59,880 nt of DNA, from assembly GCF_003426775.1 (NCBI RefSeq), contig NZ_QJUG01000016.1, positions 1 to 59,880 of the forward strand, in the 5' to 3' direction. Origin of the DNA: Allorhizocola rhizosphaerae (lineage in GTDB: Bacteria; Actinomycetota; Actinomycetes; Mycobacteriales; Micromonosporaceae). The notes beneath the pieces were generated by a model. That model was not told the origin of the DNA and did not search any database. It worked only from the letters and a program-made list of their open reading frames with translations. The translations under genes and the position numbers were made by a program. How positions within the stretch are numbered: the stretch's first letter is position 1; each line of letters opens with the position of its first letter. This document shows positions 51,042-59,509 of this stretch, in pieces.

Positions 51042-52042
51042 ACACCAACGATCAGATTCGTGAGGCTTTCGCCGAGCTTGCGGCACGGGCACCGGTGCCC
51101 GACCGTGTCGCCGCAGGCATCGCCGGCCGATCCCGTGCCATCCGGCAGCGCCGGCTTCTCCTCGGCGCGGGTGGCGCCGTCGCCGCGGCTGCCGCCCTGG
51201 GCGTGCCTGCCTTGTTTTTGTGGCCTGGCACACCGTCCACTGTGGACGAACTGCTGAGCCCGGTTCGGTGGCGTGGTTACCCGATGCCGTTCACACCATC
51301 ATGGCTGCCCGATGGCTTCAACATTACGCAACGCCGGGTCACGACCGGTCGTCCCGGCCCACAGCGCCGCGAGTGGCACCTGAACCCGCTTCACCTCCAT
51401 CCGCGAGTCCAGCTCGAGCTAAAGCTTGGCGGCCCTTCGCCGTGGCCTTCGGCGTCCACCGTCGACATCAATGGCACGCCCGGCTGGGTCAGCCACAGCA
51501 AGTATTCGGCGTCGTGCTCTTGGCAGCCCTTTGAGGGGATAGAGATGCGGGTATCCGTCGCCGGCGAGCCCGACGAGCCCGACACGGACCGGGGTGCCCA
51601 ATTCGCGGAGACAGTCGTGCGGATCGCCCGCTCCACTGGCGTCGGCCACGTCGAGTACCTACGGCCGACCATGAGTTTTGGCTGGTTGCCAGGTCAAGTG
51701 CCGCTCAGGCTGGCCTTCGAGCGGCACGACCGGCCCGATGGCTCGGGTGAGATGGCGAGCGCCTTCATCAGCGGGGAATCGCGCCGGGTGATCTTCGCAG
51801 GCGTCTTCGATCGGCTCGACGACAGCATTCGCCTGGAGGAAGCGCAGAAGACGACGTTGAGGGGCAGGCCGGCCTGGTATGTTCCCCCTGACCCTCAAAC
51901 GGAAACTCAAGGGCCTGGAACGTTCGTCGTCGAGCTTGCCGACGGCAGGTGGCTCTTTGCGGCGACCGACCCCGCCGAAGGCGGACCCGTCGTCACGAAG
52001 GACGATCTGTCGCGGATCGTGGAGACGTGCAGATTGGACTAG
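51038..52042 (+). CDS. membrane protein, probable partner (anti-sigma-like) of sigma factor 2
   Basis: 334 aa: a 40-residue cytosolic N-terminus (MNTNDQIREAFAELAARAPV), one membrane span (LLLGAGGAVAAAAALGVPAL) and about 270 residues outside with Trp/Pro-rich beta segments (PSWLPDGFNITQRRVTTGRP). Same architecture and ATGA coupling as the partner of sigma factor 1, though the outer domains differ. Anti-sigma or signal-receptor role is inferred from position. Translation ends in TAG directly followed, in the same frame, by a VapC fragment. Confidence 0.7.
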   Translation: MNTNDQIREAFAELAARAPVPDRVAAGIAGRSRAIRQRRLLLGAGGAVAAAAALGVPALFLWPGTPSTVDELLSPVRWRGYPMPFTPSWLPDGFNITQRRVTTGRPGPQRREWHLNPLHLHPRVQLELKLGGPSPWPSASTVDINGTPGWVSHSKYSASCSWQPFEGIEMRVSVAGEPDEPDTDRGAQFAETVVRIARSTGVGHVEYLRPTMSFGWLPGQVPLRLAFERHDRPDGSGEMASAFISGESRRVIFAGVFDRLDDSIRLEEAQKTTLRGRPAWYVPPDPQTETQGPGTFVVELADGRWLFAATDPAEGGPVVTKDDLSRIVETCRLD

Positions 52043-52225
52043 GCAAGAGGAAGCCATGCTGTCCAAGTCGCCCGCCATCTGATCGGCGATGAGACCACCC
52101 AAGTCTTCACCAGCGCGGCCTCCGCTTGGGAAATCTCGACGAAGCAGCGGCTCGGAAGGCTAGACGACGTACCGCAGGCGGCCGAGCGCTATCTGGATTT
52201 GACTGCGGCAGGCAGGTACCTGTGA
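52043..52225 (+). pseudogene. VapC (PIN-domain) toxin 3' remnant
   Basis: The frame reads HAVQVARHLIGDETTQVFTS then AASAWEISTKQRLGRLDDVP and QAAERYLDLTAAGRYL, ending TGA. SAASAWEIxxKxRLGxL is the central signature of a VapC subgroup. It has no start codon and lacks the N-terminal Asp strand and the C-terminal Asp residues. It continues in frame straight from the stop of the preceding gene. Confidence 0.65.
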
Positions 52226-52272
52226 GTTCTGGGTCGCGTGAGGCGGCGCGTAGCCGGCTGGGGCAGTGTGGA

Positions 52273-52402
52273 GCCGCTTTGGGCGTGTGGAGCCGCTTTG
52301 GACGTGCGGGGCCGCTTTGGACGTGCGGGGCTGCTTTGGACGTGCGGGGCTGCCTTGGGCGTGCGGGGCCGCTTTGGACGTGCGGGGCCGCTTGGGGGCT
52401 AT
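52273..52402. repeat. 19-bp tandem array, about seven units
   Basis: Consensus GCCGCTTTGGACGTGCGGG; units begin at 52273, 52292, 52311, 52330, 52349, 52368 and 52387, exactly 19 bp apart, with few substitutions (GGGCGTGTGGA in the first, CTTGGGGG in the last). No spacers, so not CRISPR. It fills the gap between the VapC remnant and the stop of SARP regulator 2 (52481). Confidence 0.9.
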
Positions 52403-52480
52403 CGCGAGGCGATGCCGGTGCCGAGCTGGGCGGTGGTCGGCAAGCGCGATGAACCCGGCCATCCCGCGAGGCGGCAACCG

Positions 52481-55255
52481 TTACTCCAGCTGTTTGCGGA
52501 GCCGTTCGGCATCCGGGTGCCCGATCTCGTCCAAGATGCCGAGCGCCCGTGTCCGGGCCGCGCGGGCGGCGGGCTCGTCGCCGAGGGCCTCGTGGCTGTC
52601 CGCCAGCCTCGTCAGGCTTTCCGCTTCGTAGAGGCGGACGCCCAGTTTGCCGAACAGCGCCACGGCTCTCTCAAAACAGGCGATCGCCTGCTCATGCCGC
52701 GTGAGCCTCTGATGGGCGAATCCGAGGGTGTCCCAGGTGTCGGCATGGAATCGGTGGTCATGCGCGATGGGCACGGCGAGCGCCCGTTCGCAGTAGGCGA
52801 TGCTGTCGTCATAGCGGCCGAGCTGGGCCAGCTGCCAGCCGATGCCGTTGAGGCAACCGACCTGGCCCGAGAGTTCACCGGCGGCCTGCGCCGCGCCCAA
52901 AGCCAGCCGGTTGTGGTCGAGCGCCTCGTGGTGCAGGCCCTGCCGGTCGCAGTCGACGGCCATCGCCAGGTGCGCGCCCATGAGACCGCGGTGCCTGCCA
53001 AGCGAGGCGTTCAGGCGAATGGACTCGCGCAGGTGCGTGCCGGCTTCATGATGCCTGCCGAGGCGGCTGTAGTTGAGCCCGAGACCCTGGTGAGCGACGG
53101 CCTGCATGGTGAGTTCGCCGAGACGGCGGGCTGCGGTCAGCGCCGTGTGCTGGCCGGCAAGGACATCCGCCCACCGGCCGCGCCGCTCCAGGTAGTCGCC
53201 CATCGCCCAGGCGAGGTGCCAGCTGTGGCGGTTGTGCCCCGTGCCGGCTGCCTGCTCGACGCAGGCGAGCAGGGTCTGGCGCTCGGTGCGGAACCACGCG
53301 TCAGCGTCCACATGCGACGACAGCTCGGTGACGACGGCGCCGGGCAGGGCGGGCCCCGGCTCGACCGGCGTCGGACGGGGGTTGATCAGCTTCGCGGCCG
53401 TGTGGCTGGTGTGCACGTAGTGGTCGAGCATCCGGCTCGTCGCGGCCCGCCGGTCCGGCTCCGGATCGATCGTTCGCGCCAGCTCGGCGGCGTAGGCGCG
53501 GATGAGGTCGTGCAGGGTGTACCGGCCGGGCGAGTTTTCGGTGACCATATGCGCCGCGGCCAGGGCGTTCAGCAGCTCGCGGGTGTGTGATGACGGCAGG
53601 TCGGCGAGGCTGGCCGCGGCGGTGACGCTGATGTCCGGGCCGGGGTGCAGGCCCAGCAGCCGGAACAACCGGGCAGCGGTCGCCGGCAACGCGTGATAGG
53701 ACCAGGACATCACGGCCCGGACGTCGGTGGCGGCATCGGGGCCGCTGAAAGCATCGAGCCTGCGGCCTGCGTCGGCCAGTTCGGCGGCGAAGGCCGACAT
53801 GGGCAACGCCGGTCGGGTGGCGGCTCGGGCGGCCACGATGGCCAGCGCCAGCGGGAGCCCGGCACACGCGGCGACGATTTCATCCACCGCCTCGGGTTCG
53901 GCGGCCAACCGGTCCGGCCCGAGCCGGGCGGCGAGCAGCAGGCGCGCTTGCTCGGCGTCGAGCGCGTCCAGCCAGATCGGCCGGGCTCCCTCGGCGGCCA
54001 CCAGGCTTGCCAGGTCATTGCGGCTGGTGATCAGCGCCATGCTGCCGGCCGAGCCGGGAAGCAGCGGCCGGATCTGCTCGGCGTCGCGGGCATTGTCAAG
54101 CAGCACAAGCATTTTGGCCCCGGCCAGACGGCCCCGGTAGATGCCTGCCTGCGCCTCGACGCTGGCCGGTATCTGCCGCGGCGCGACGCCGAGCAACTCC
54201 AGCAGGGCCCGAAGCGCCTCGCTGGGTGACATCGCTTGACCGCCGGGATCGAACCCGCGCAGGTTCAGGTACAGCTGACCGTCCGGAAACCGGTCGCGCA
54301 CGCGATGGGCCCAATGCACGGCCAGTGCTGTCTTGCCGATCCCGCCACAGCCGCCGATGGTGGAAATGACCATTGTGGACGGTGGATCGCCGGGGCAGCC
54401 GAGGACGGCGTCGAGCTGGCTGAGCGCCGCTTCGCGACCTGTGAAGCCGGCGATGTCAGCGGGCAGCTGGGATGGCGCGTCCGGGTTGCTCCCGCTGCCG
54501 AGGCTGTCGGTGGCGTTGGCGACGAGCACGGGATCCTGCCGCAGGATTTGGTGGTGCAGGTCGCGCAGCGCGGGCCCCGGATCGCTGCCCAACTCGCCGA
54601 CCAGCAGATCGTGCACCTGCCGGTAGTGTGCCAGCCCGTCGGCCTGCCGGCCGCTGAGGTACAGGGCGAGCATCAGCTGCCCGGCCAGGCGCTCGTCCAA
54701 CGGGTGAGCCGCTGCCACCGCGGTCAGTTCGGGCAGCAGGCGTGCGTGCTCGCCACCGCGCAGGAGTAGGTCGTTGCGTTCCACCAGCGCCGCGAGCCGT
54801 TCGGCCTCCAGCGAGGTCGCGATCGCGCGAAGCCAATCGTTGTCCAGGTCGGCGAACGGGGCACCCTGCCACAGTCCGAGTGCCTCGGACCAGAGCCGCG
54901 CGGCGGTGTGGTCGTGGGTTTCGCTTCTGGCCTGCTCGGCGAGCGTGCGGAACCGGTGCAGGTCCACCGCGGCCGGGTCGGCCTCAAGGGTATAGCTGCG
55001 TGCCCGGCGGATCAGGGCCTGGCCTTGCGTGTCACCCAGCACAGACCGCAGGCGTGACAGATAGGTGTGCAGCGTCTCCCGGGCGCGTTGCGGCGGTGCC
55101 TGACCCCACACGCGGTCGATGAGCTGGTCGAAGGCAACGGCCGTGCCGAGCTCGGTCAACAGCACAGCCGCGACGGTTCGTTGCCGCGCGGGCCCAAGCG
55201 GTACCGGCCCGTGCTCGTTGTGCGCCATCACGGAACCCAGCAGCCGGAACCGCAT
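52481..55255 (-). CDS. SARP-family transcriptional regulator (wHTH-BTAD-NB-ARC-TPR), regulator 2
   Basis: 924-aa AfsR-type regulator. Winged helix 1-90 (MRFRLLGSVMAHNEHGPVPL, LHTYLSRLRSVLGD), complete BTAD (about 95-245; ALYLSGRQADGLAHYRQVHD, LLVGELGSDPGPALRDLH), NB-ARC with Walker A GGCGGIGKTALA (near 303) and Walker B KMLVLLDNARD (near 381), and TPRs from about 650 to the end. ATP-dependent transcription activation is the family role. AGGG precedes ATG 55255 by five bases. It shares domain order with regulator 1 but the two are clearly diverged, so this is not a recent duplication. The BTAD is more typical than in regulator 1. Confidence 0.93.
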   Translation of the reverse strand: MRFRLLGSVMAHNEHGPVPLGPARQRTVAAVLLTELGTAVAFDQLIDRVWGQAPPQRARETLHTYLSRLRSVLGDTQGQALIRRARSYTLEADPAAVDLHRFRTLAEQARSETHDHTAARLWSEALGLWQGAPFADLDNDWLRAIATSLEAERLAALVERNDLLLRGGEHARLLPELTAVAAAHPLDERLAGQLMLALYLSGRQADGLAHYRQVHDLLVGELGSDPGPALRDLHHQILRQDPVLVANATDSLGSGSNPDAPSQLPADIAGFTGREAALSQLDAVLGCPGDPPSTMVISTIGGCGGIGKTALAVHWAHRVRDRFPDGQLYLNLRGFDPGGQAMSPSEALRALLELLGVAPRQIPASVEAQAGIYRGRLAGAKMLVLLDNARDAEQIRPLLPGSAGSMALITSRNDLASLVAAEGARPIWLDALDAEQARLLLAARLGPDRLAAEPEAVDEIVAACAGLPLALAIVAARAATRPALPMSAFAAELADAGRRLDAFSGPDAATDVRAVMSWSYHALPATAARLFRLLGLHPGPDISVTAAASLADLPSSHTRELLNALAAAHMVTENSPGRYTLHDLIRAYAAELARTIDPEPDRRAATSRMLDHYVHTSHTAAKLINPRPTPVEPGPALPGAVVTELSSHVDADAWFRTERQTLLACVEQAAGTGHNRHSWHLAWAMGDYLERRGRWADVLAGQHTALTAARRLGELTMQAVAHQGLGLNYSRLGRHHEAGTHLRESIRLNASLGRHRGLMGAHLAMAVDCDRQGLHHEALDHNRLALGAAQAAGELSGQVGCLNGIGWQLAQLGRYDDSIAYCERALAVPIAHDHRFHADTWDTLGFAHQRLTRHEQAIACFERAVALFGKLGVRLYEAESLTRLADSHEALGDEPAARAARTRALGILDEIGHPDAERLRKQLE

Positions 55256-55638
55256 CAACCCTCGCCACCTGCTTCCCGTTGGTCGGCACCATCCACCGGG
55301 CACGATAGATCACCTGCGCCAGCCGAGCACGGGAAATCCCGTCGGGATGGGTTTTTCGTCAGGTGGGCGTTCCCGGAGCAGCGTGGCTGGCGTCGATGCG
55401 TCGGTGCGGATAGCATCTTGCCGCGGCTGTGTCGACGCGGGGAGCTGACTCGGCGGCCACCCGGGGTGCGCCCGGTGGCGCTGCGGCCGGTGTCGATGTG
55501 GTGGTGCCTGACACCGCGGGCCGTCCGGTTTGGACTGGCTGGTCAGAGGATCAACGTGGGACCGTTCGAGTGTCGGGATTACGCAGCGCGGTCGGTACGA
55601 TACCGTTCTCCGCGAGACGCGGCGGGAGGTAGAGGCAG
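55256..55638. other. 383-bp divergent gap between SARP 2 and the Scr1 regulator
   Basis: No gene. A hairpin ACGGGA-AA-TCCCGT (55329-55342) followed by GGGATGGGTTTTT could end a plus-strand leader. A palindrome next to the Scr1 gene is listed separately. Confidence 0.5.
55593..55605. promoter_or_regulatory. CGGTA-CGA-TACCG palindrome overlapping a -10-like TACGAT
   Basis: Five-base perfect arms, overlapping TACGAT (55596-55601), 34 bp before the GTG of the XRE/Scr1 gene. Candidate autoregulatory operator. Confidence 0.4.
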
Positions 55639-56454
55639 GTGCCTGTCACTGGGCAGCGAGTGGTACGCCGGACGCTGGGGCGTCGGCTGACCCGGCTGCG
55701 CCTGGCCTGCGGCAAGAGCCGGCGCGAGGTGGCCGAGGCCAAGCTCGGGATATCCGAGCCGACGCTGCACCGGATCGAGACCGGCAAAGTGCCGGTGACC
55801 GTGGCCAACGTGCGCGCGCTGTGCTGGTTATACGGCGCGGACGAGAGCATCACGAGCGCCCTGGCCGAACTCGCGCTGGGCACGTCGCACGAGGAGTGGT
55901 GGGACGCCAACCCGGTCATCCCCGAATGGTTCAAGCTGTACGTGGGGCTTGAAGCCAGCGCGATCCGGATCTACACCTACGACGGCGAGGTCGTGCCGGG
56001 CGAGTTACAGACGGCCGACTACGCGCGGGCCGTGTTCCAGGCCGAGCAGCCCGAGGACCTCGAAGCCGTCGAGCGGCACGTCAAGCTGCGCATGCAGCGG
56101 CAGAAGGCGTTGCTCGGCCGCAAGCCGAAGCTGTCGGTGGTGCTCGGCGAGGGTGCGCTCAAGCGCGAGATCGGCGGCCGGGCGGTGCTTGACGCGCAGC
56201 TCCAATACCTCTCCAAGCTGGGCGAACGGAGCTGGATCGACATCAGGGTGCTCCCGTTCGTGGTCGGTGCGCACGCCGCGATGGCGGGCGCGTTCCGCAT
56301 TCTGGACTTCGATGAGGCCGACGACCCCGATATCGTCTACCTTGAGTCGCATGTGGGCGCGCTCTACCTTGAGGAGGATCACGAGGTGGAGGAATACCGG
56401 CGCATCTTCAAGCTGATCGGCGAGGCCGCCATCCCGCTTAAGGAATACCAATGA
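55639..56454 (+). CDS. Scr1-family XRE transcriptional regulator (HTH + DUF5753, WhiJ-like)
   Basis: 271 aa. XRE helix-turn-helix at 10-70 (RRLTRLRLACGKSRREVAEA, KLGISEPTLHRIETGKVPVT), then DUF5753 (IPEWFKLYVGLEASAIRIYT, YDGEVVPGELQTADYARAVF, then EERS-type core DIRVLPFVVGAHAAMAGAFR). These proteins act with small DUF397 proteins to control development in streptomycetes (WhiJ). GGGAGG precedes GTG 55639 by about nine bases. It overlaps the methyltransferase gene by ATGA. A DUF397 gene lies 1.1 kb downstream on the other strand. Confidence 0.92.
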   Translation: MPVTGQRVVRRTLGRRLTRLRLACGKSRREVAEAKLGISEPTLHRIETGKVPVTVANVRALCWLYGADESITSALAELALGTSHEEWWDANPVIPEWFKLYVGLEASAIRIYTYDGEVVPGELQTADYARAVFQAEQPEDLEAVERHVKLRMQRQKALLGRKPKLSVVLGEGALKREIGGRAVLDAQLQYLSKLGERSWIDIRVLPFVVGAHAAMAGAFRILDFDEADDPDIVYLESHVGALYLEEDHEVEEYRRIFKLIGEAAIPLKEYQ

Positions 56455-57272
56455 CAGCGTCGCAACCGAGCCAGACCGCCAAACCCGCCACTGCGGCTCG
56501 CATGTATGACTTCTTTCTCGGCGGTACCCATAACTTCCCCGCCGATCGGGAGGCGGCCAAGGCGATCATCGGCATGTTCCCGCACACCCCGGTGGCGGCC
56601 CAGGTCAACCGGGCGTTCCTGCGCCGCGCGGTGCGCTACCTGTGCGAGCAGGGGGTGCGCCAGTTCCTGGACATCGGCTCGGGCATCCCGACGGAGGGCA
56701 ACGTCCACGAGATCGTGCAGGAGGCGTCGCCCGGCGCGCGTGTGGTCTATGTGGACATCGACCCGGTCGCCGTCGCCGAGAGCCAGGAGTTGTTGCAGGG
56801 CAACGCCCATGCCACGGCGATACAGGGCGATCTGCGCAACCCGGGGGCGATCCTGAGCCATCCGCAGGTGCGCAAGGTGCTCGACTTCGACCAGCCGATC
56901 GCCGTGCTCCTGGTCGCGGTGCTGCACTTCATCGACGACGACGCGGCGCACGGTGCGGTCAGGCAGCTGTTGGGGGCCGTGTGCCCGGGGAGCTATCTGG
57001 TCGTCTCGCATCTGCTCGACGATGATCCGGACGAGCCGGCGGCGACTCCCGAAGAGCTGGACCGGGTGCACGATATCTACAAACGACAGACGGCGGCGAT
57101 GCTGCGGCTGCGCACGCTGCCCGAGATCAAGCGGTTCTTCGACGGACTTGAGCCGGTCGATCCGGGCATCGGCTTCGTCTTCGACTGGAGACCGGCACCG
57201 GACGATCCGGGGGTCGGCAACGCGGTCGCCCGTCAGGCGGCCGCAGGCGGCATTGGGCGAATGCCCGCGTAA
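56451..57272 (+). CDS. DUF574-family SAM-dependent methyltransferase
   Basis: 273 aa. N-terminal ARMYDFFLGGTHNFPADREA, characteristic of the actinobacterial DUF574 (Methyltransf_19) family, SAM-binding LDIGSGIPTEGNVHEI, VYVDIDPVAVAES, and VAVLHFIDDDAAHG. Substrate unknown. Co-translated with the Scr1 regulator. Its last codons (GIGRMPA and TAA) form the first unit of a 64-bp repeat that continues twice downstream, so the C-terminus may have been created or extended by the repeat. Confidence 0.9.
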   Translation: MTASQPSQTAKPATAARMYDFFLGGTHNFPADREAAKAIIGMFPHTPVAAQVNRAFLRRAVRYLCEQGVRQFLDIGSGIPTEGNVHEIVQEASPGARVVYVDIDPVAVAESQELLQGNAHATAIQGDLRNPGAILSHPQVRKVLDFDQPIAVLLVAVLHFIDDDAAHGAVRQLLGAVCPGSYLVVSHLLDDDPDEPAATPEELDRVHDIYKRQTAAMLRLRTLPEIKRFFDGLEPVDPGIGFVFDWRPAPDDPGVGNAVARQAAAGGIGRMPA

Positions 57273-57412
57273 CGCTGAAGCTTGTGGCCACGGTCGGTTT
57301 GCGGCTGCGGGCAGCATTGGGCGAATGCCCGCGTAACGCTGAAGCTTGCGGCGAGGGTCGGTTTGCGGCTGCGGGCAGCATCGGGCGAATGCCCGCATAA
57401 CGCGGAGGCTCG
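57251..57412. repeat. 64-bp tandem repeat, three copies, the first inside the methyltransferase gene
   Basis: CATTGGGCGAATGCCCGCGT begins at 57251 and 57315 and, as CATCGGGCGAATGCCCGCAT, at 57379: exactly 64 bp apart. Each unit holds a small hairpin (GGGC-GAAT-GCCC), TAACGC, GAAGCTTG and GTCGGTTTGCGGCTGCGGGC. The first unit encodes the end of the methyltransferase and its stop. A fourth unit was not found. The rest of the gap to 57555 shows nothing but the hairpin below. Confidence 0.9.
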
Positions 57413-57514
57413 TGGCCAGGGCCGTGTGTGCGGGTGAAGGCGGCGGCTCGCGCGGTGGTGGTTTTTGCGTGATCGCGGTGCGGACACTGCGCCCGCACCG
57501 CGATCCACATTGGA

Positions 57515-57541
57515 TGCCTACATTGGACGCCTAAGTAGGCA
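57515..57541 (-). terminator. hairpin after the DUF397 gene
   Basis: TGCCTAC / GTAGGCA, seven base pairs, 13-nt loop, 15 bp past the DUF397 stop. Weak. Confidence 0.4.
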
Positions 57542-57555
57542 GACACAATGGACGG

Positions 57556-57756
57556 TCAGCCGGCCATCAGCCGGTCGAACTCGCCCTTCTTCGCACCGTC
57601 TAGGAACGAGTCCCACTCCTCGACGGTGAAGCGGACCGTGCCCGCGTCAGGCTGCTTGCTGTTGCGCACCTCGATGACCGCGCCGTGCCGGCGGGCCTGC
57701 ACGCAACTGCCGCCGTTGCCGGTCGATCTGCTGGACATGATCCATTCAGTGTCCAT
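57556..57756 (-). CDS. DUF397 protein (WhiJ-associated type)
   Basis: 66 aa. DUF397 marks are complete: WIMSSRSTGNGGSCVQARRH, GAVIEVRNSKQPDAGTVRFT and EEWDSFLDGAKKGEFD. Such proteins accompany XRE/DUF5753 regulators and likely control their DNA binding. AGGGGG is correctly spaced before ATG 57756, so the longer upstream frame is not used. Opposite strand from the Scr1 gene, with the 64-bp repeats between them. Confidence 0.92.
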   Translation of the reverse strand: MDTEWIMSSRSTGNGGSCVQARRHGAVIEVRNSKQPDAGTVRFTVEEWDSFLDGAKKGEFDRLMAG

Positions 57757-58022
57757 TTGCGACCCCCTGTGATGTCCGAGTGCGAGCTGTGCTGGGTGCC
57801 GATCACCGGATGGGCGCGATGACCGGGGGTTTTTCGTGGTTGGTCGCGGCGCCTTGTCTTTCACCACGAAACCTTAAGGACGGAGCGTAACGGAAACTCT
57901 CGCCGTGCACGATCGCTCCGCGAGAAATAGTCACTGTGAAATCTTGCACGGGGAAGCTGATCGCTGGCATCCTGGACATCAGCACCGCACAGTCTGTCCG
58001 TTGCAGCCGCGAGGGAATTGCT

Positions 58023-59027
58023 ATGGAGGTCCGAAGGACGGCCACGGCAGGATTCAGTGTGGACACCGTGCCCGATCGACTTCACGACGAGGTCGAGCTT
58101 GCCGGGCTGCGGGCGCAGGTCGCGCGGTTGCAGGCCGAGCGTGAGGCGTTGCAATACGCGGCCGGTCACGATGAGTTGACCGGGTTGCCCAACCGCAGGC
58201 TGTTCTACGCTCTCGCGTCGCGCGTCCTGGACACCGCGGACGGCTCGGCAGCCGTCATGATGATCGACCTGGATGGGTTCAAGCCCATCAACGACGGCCA
58301 CGGGCACGCCGCGGGCGACCATGTCCTGCGCATCATCGCCTGCCGGCTGGCCGCCTGGGCGGGCGACAACCTGGTCGCGCGGCTGGGCGGGGACGAGTTC
58401 GCGGTGCTGCTCACCAACTTCGGGCCCAAGGGGCGCAAGCTTTCGTGGCGCTCGGCCGTGCTGGCCCTCGCGGCACTGATCGCCGAGCCGATACCGCTGG
58501 CCAGACACGTCGTGGCGGTGACCGCGTCGATCGGCATCGCCCTGGCCGGCGGGGCAGCCCCGGTTGCCGAGCTGCTGCACCGGGCCGACGTCGCGATGTA
58601 TCAGGCGAAGCGGCACACCAAGATGACGGGGGTGTCGGACACGGCCTGCGTGTTCGACCCGTCGGGTGGGCATGAGGCCATCGCGCTGCCGGCGGTGCAC
58701 GAGCGCAAGGCGATCTCCGACCATCCGGTCGTGCTGGAGATGACGATTGTCAAGGCGCCCAAGCGAGATGCGCGCGCCGGCGGCGCTGGCGGTGTCCCGG
58801 CGCCGGATCGGGCACCGGACGACCGCGATCCCGCGAGCGTCGCACCGGCCGGAAGCTATCGCAGCGGCGATCGCGTGTGGGTGCACCGGCAGGGCACGTG
58901 GCGGCCCGGGGTCATCGAGGGCGCGTCGGCTTCCGCGATCCTGGTGCGTTATGTGCTGGGCGAGGGGCGCGGCACTGGAGTGGACACGATCTCCGCGGAG
59001 CAGGTGGCCGCGCGCCATAGCGTTTGA
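58023..59027 (+). CDS. GGDEF diguanylate cyclase with C-terminal SH3-like domain
   Basis: 334 aa. A short coiled coil (AGLRAQVARLQAEREALQ) leads into a GGDEF domain: HDELTGLPNRRLFYALA, MMIDLDGFKPINDGHGHAAG, ARLGGDEFAVLL and TASIGIALAGG. All catalytic residues are present; the RxxD inhibitory site is absent (WAGD in its place). It would make c-di-GMP. No membrane or PAS sensor. After a Pro/Asp linker comes a 50-residue end, GDRVWVHRQGTWRPGVIEGA with SASAILVRYVLGEGRGTGVD, a KOW/SH3-like barrel that may bind protein or nucleic acid. GAGGG eight bases before ATG 58023 sets the start. Confidence 0.9.
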   Translation: MEVRRTATAGFSVDTVPDRLHDEVELAGLRAQVARLQAEREALQYAAGHDELTGLPNRRLFYALASRVLDTADGSAAVMMIDLDGFKPINDGHGHAAGDHVLRIIACRLAAWAGDNLVARLGGDEFAVLLTNFGPKGRKLSWRSAVLALAALIAEPIPLARHVVAVTASIGIALAGGAAPVAELLHRADVAMYQAKRHTKMTGVSDTACVFDPSGGHEAIALPAVHERKAISDHPVVLEMTIVKAPKRDARAGGAGGVPAPDRAPDDRDPASVAPAGSYRSGDRVWVHRQGTWRPGVIEGASASAILVRYVLGEGRGTGVDTISAEQVAARHSV

Positions 59028-59089
59028 GCGGGGCGAGCGGCGCCGACCTGCCTGTTTGTGCAATTCCCGGTCTGCGACAACCGATGTTA

Positions 59090-59104
59090 GGTTGGGCTCC
59101 AACC
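59090..59104 (+). promoter_or_regulatory. 5' leader hairpin GGTTGG-GCT-CCAACC
   Basis: Six perfect base pairs with a 3-nt loop, immediately before the AATAAAGAGGGG that leads into ATG 59120; could influence translation. Confidence 0.35.
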
Positions 59105-59119
59105 AATAAAGAGGGGTCC

Positions 59120-59509
59120 ATGCATCGAACCACTCCGGCCGTGCCGCAGGAAATCATCGTCCACAGGGGACAGCATTTCCTCACTCAGCAGACTCGGGTG
59201 TGCGCCAAACCGGAGCTGGCGGCGCTGATCCGGGTGGCGCTCCGCCGGGCGGGCCTGCCGCTACCCGACGCTCCCGCGCCCGGCGAGGGTGTCATCGCCT
59301 TTGCACTGGGCGGCGACGCGAGGCTGGGCACAAGCGGGTACCGGATGCTCATCACCGAAAAGACGGTGGATGCGCGGGCCTTGACCGATGACGGGCTGCG
59401 CCGGGCGGTCGAGACCCTGCGCCTGCTCATGCACGCCCAGACCGGACACTTCGGGCAGACGCAGGGCTGGCAGCTTCCGTGCGTGGAGATTACCGAGCGG
59501 GAACGCTGA
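59120..59509 (+). CDS. small hypothetical protein
   Basis: 129 aa, alpha/beta, soluble: EIIVHRGQHFLTQQTRVCAK, PELAALIRVALRRAGLPLPD, GEGVIAFALGGDARLGTSGY, then MLITEKTVDARALTDDGLRR. No domain recognised. GAGGGG precedes ATG 59120. Its end overlaps the MMPL gene's end by 20 bp. Stands alone between the GGDEF gene and the transporter. Confidence 0.75.
   Translation: MHRTTPAVPQEIIVHRGQHFLTQQTRVCAKPELAALIRVALRRAGLPLPDAPAPGEGVIAFALGGDARLGTSGYRMLITEKTVDARALTDDGLRRAVETLRLLMHAQTGHFGQTQGWQLPCVEITERER

Noticed and set aside
52273-57412. Possible CRISPR arrays at 52273-52402 and 57251-57412 (and 18630-18787)
   Set aside because: Units abut without unique spacers and no cas genes are present; these are tandem repeats.
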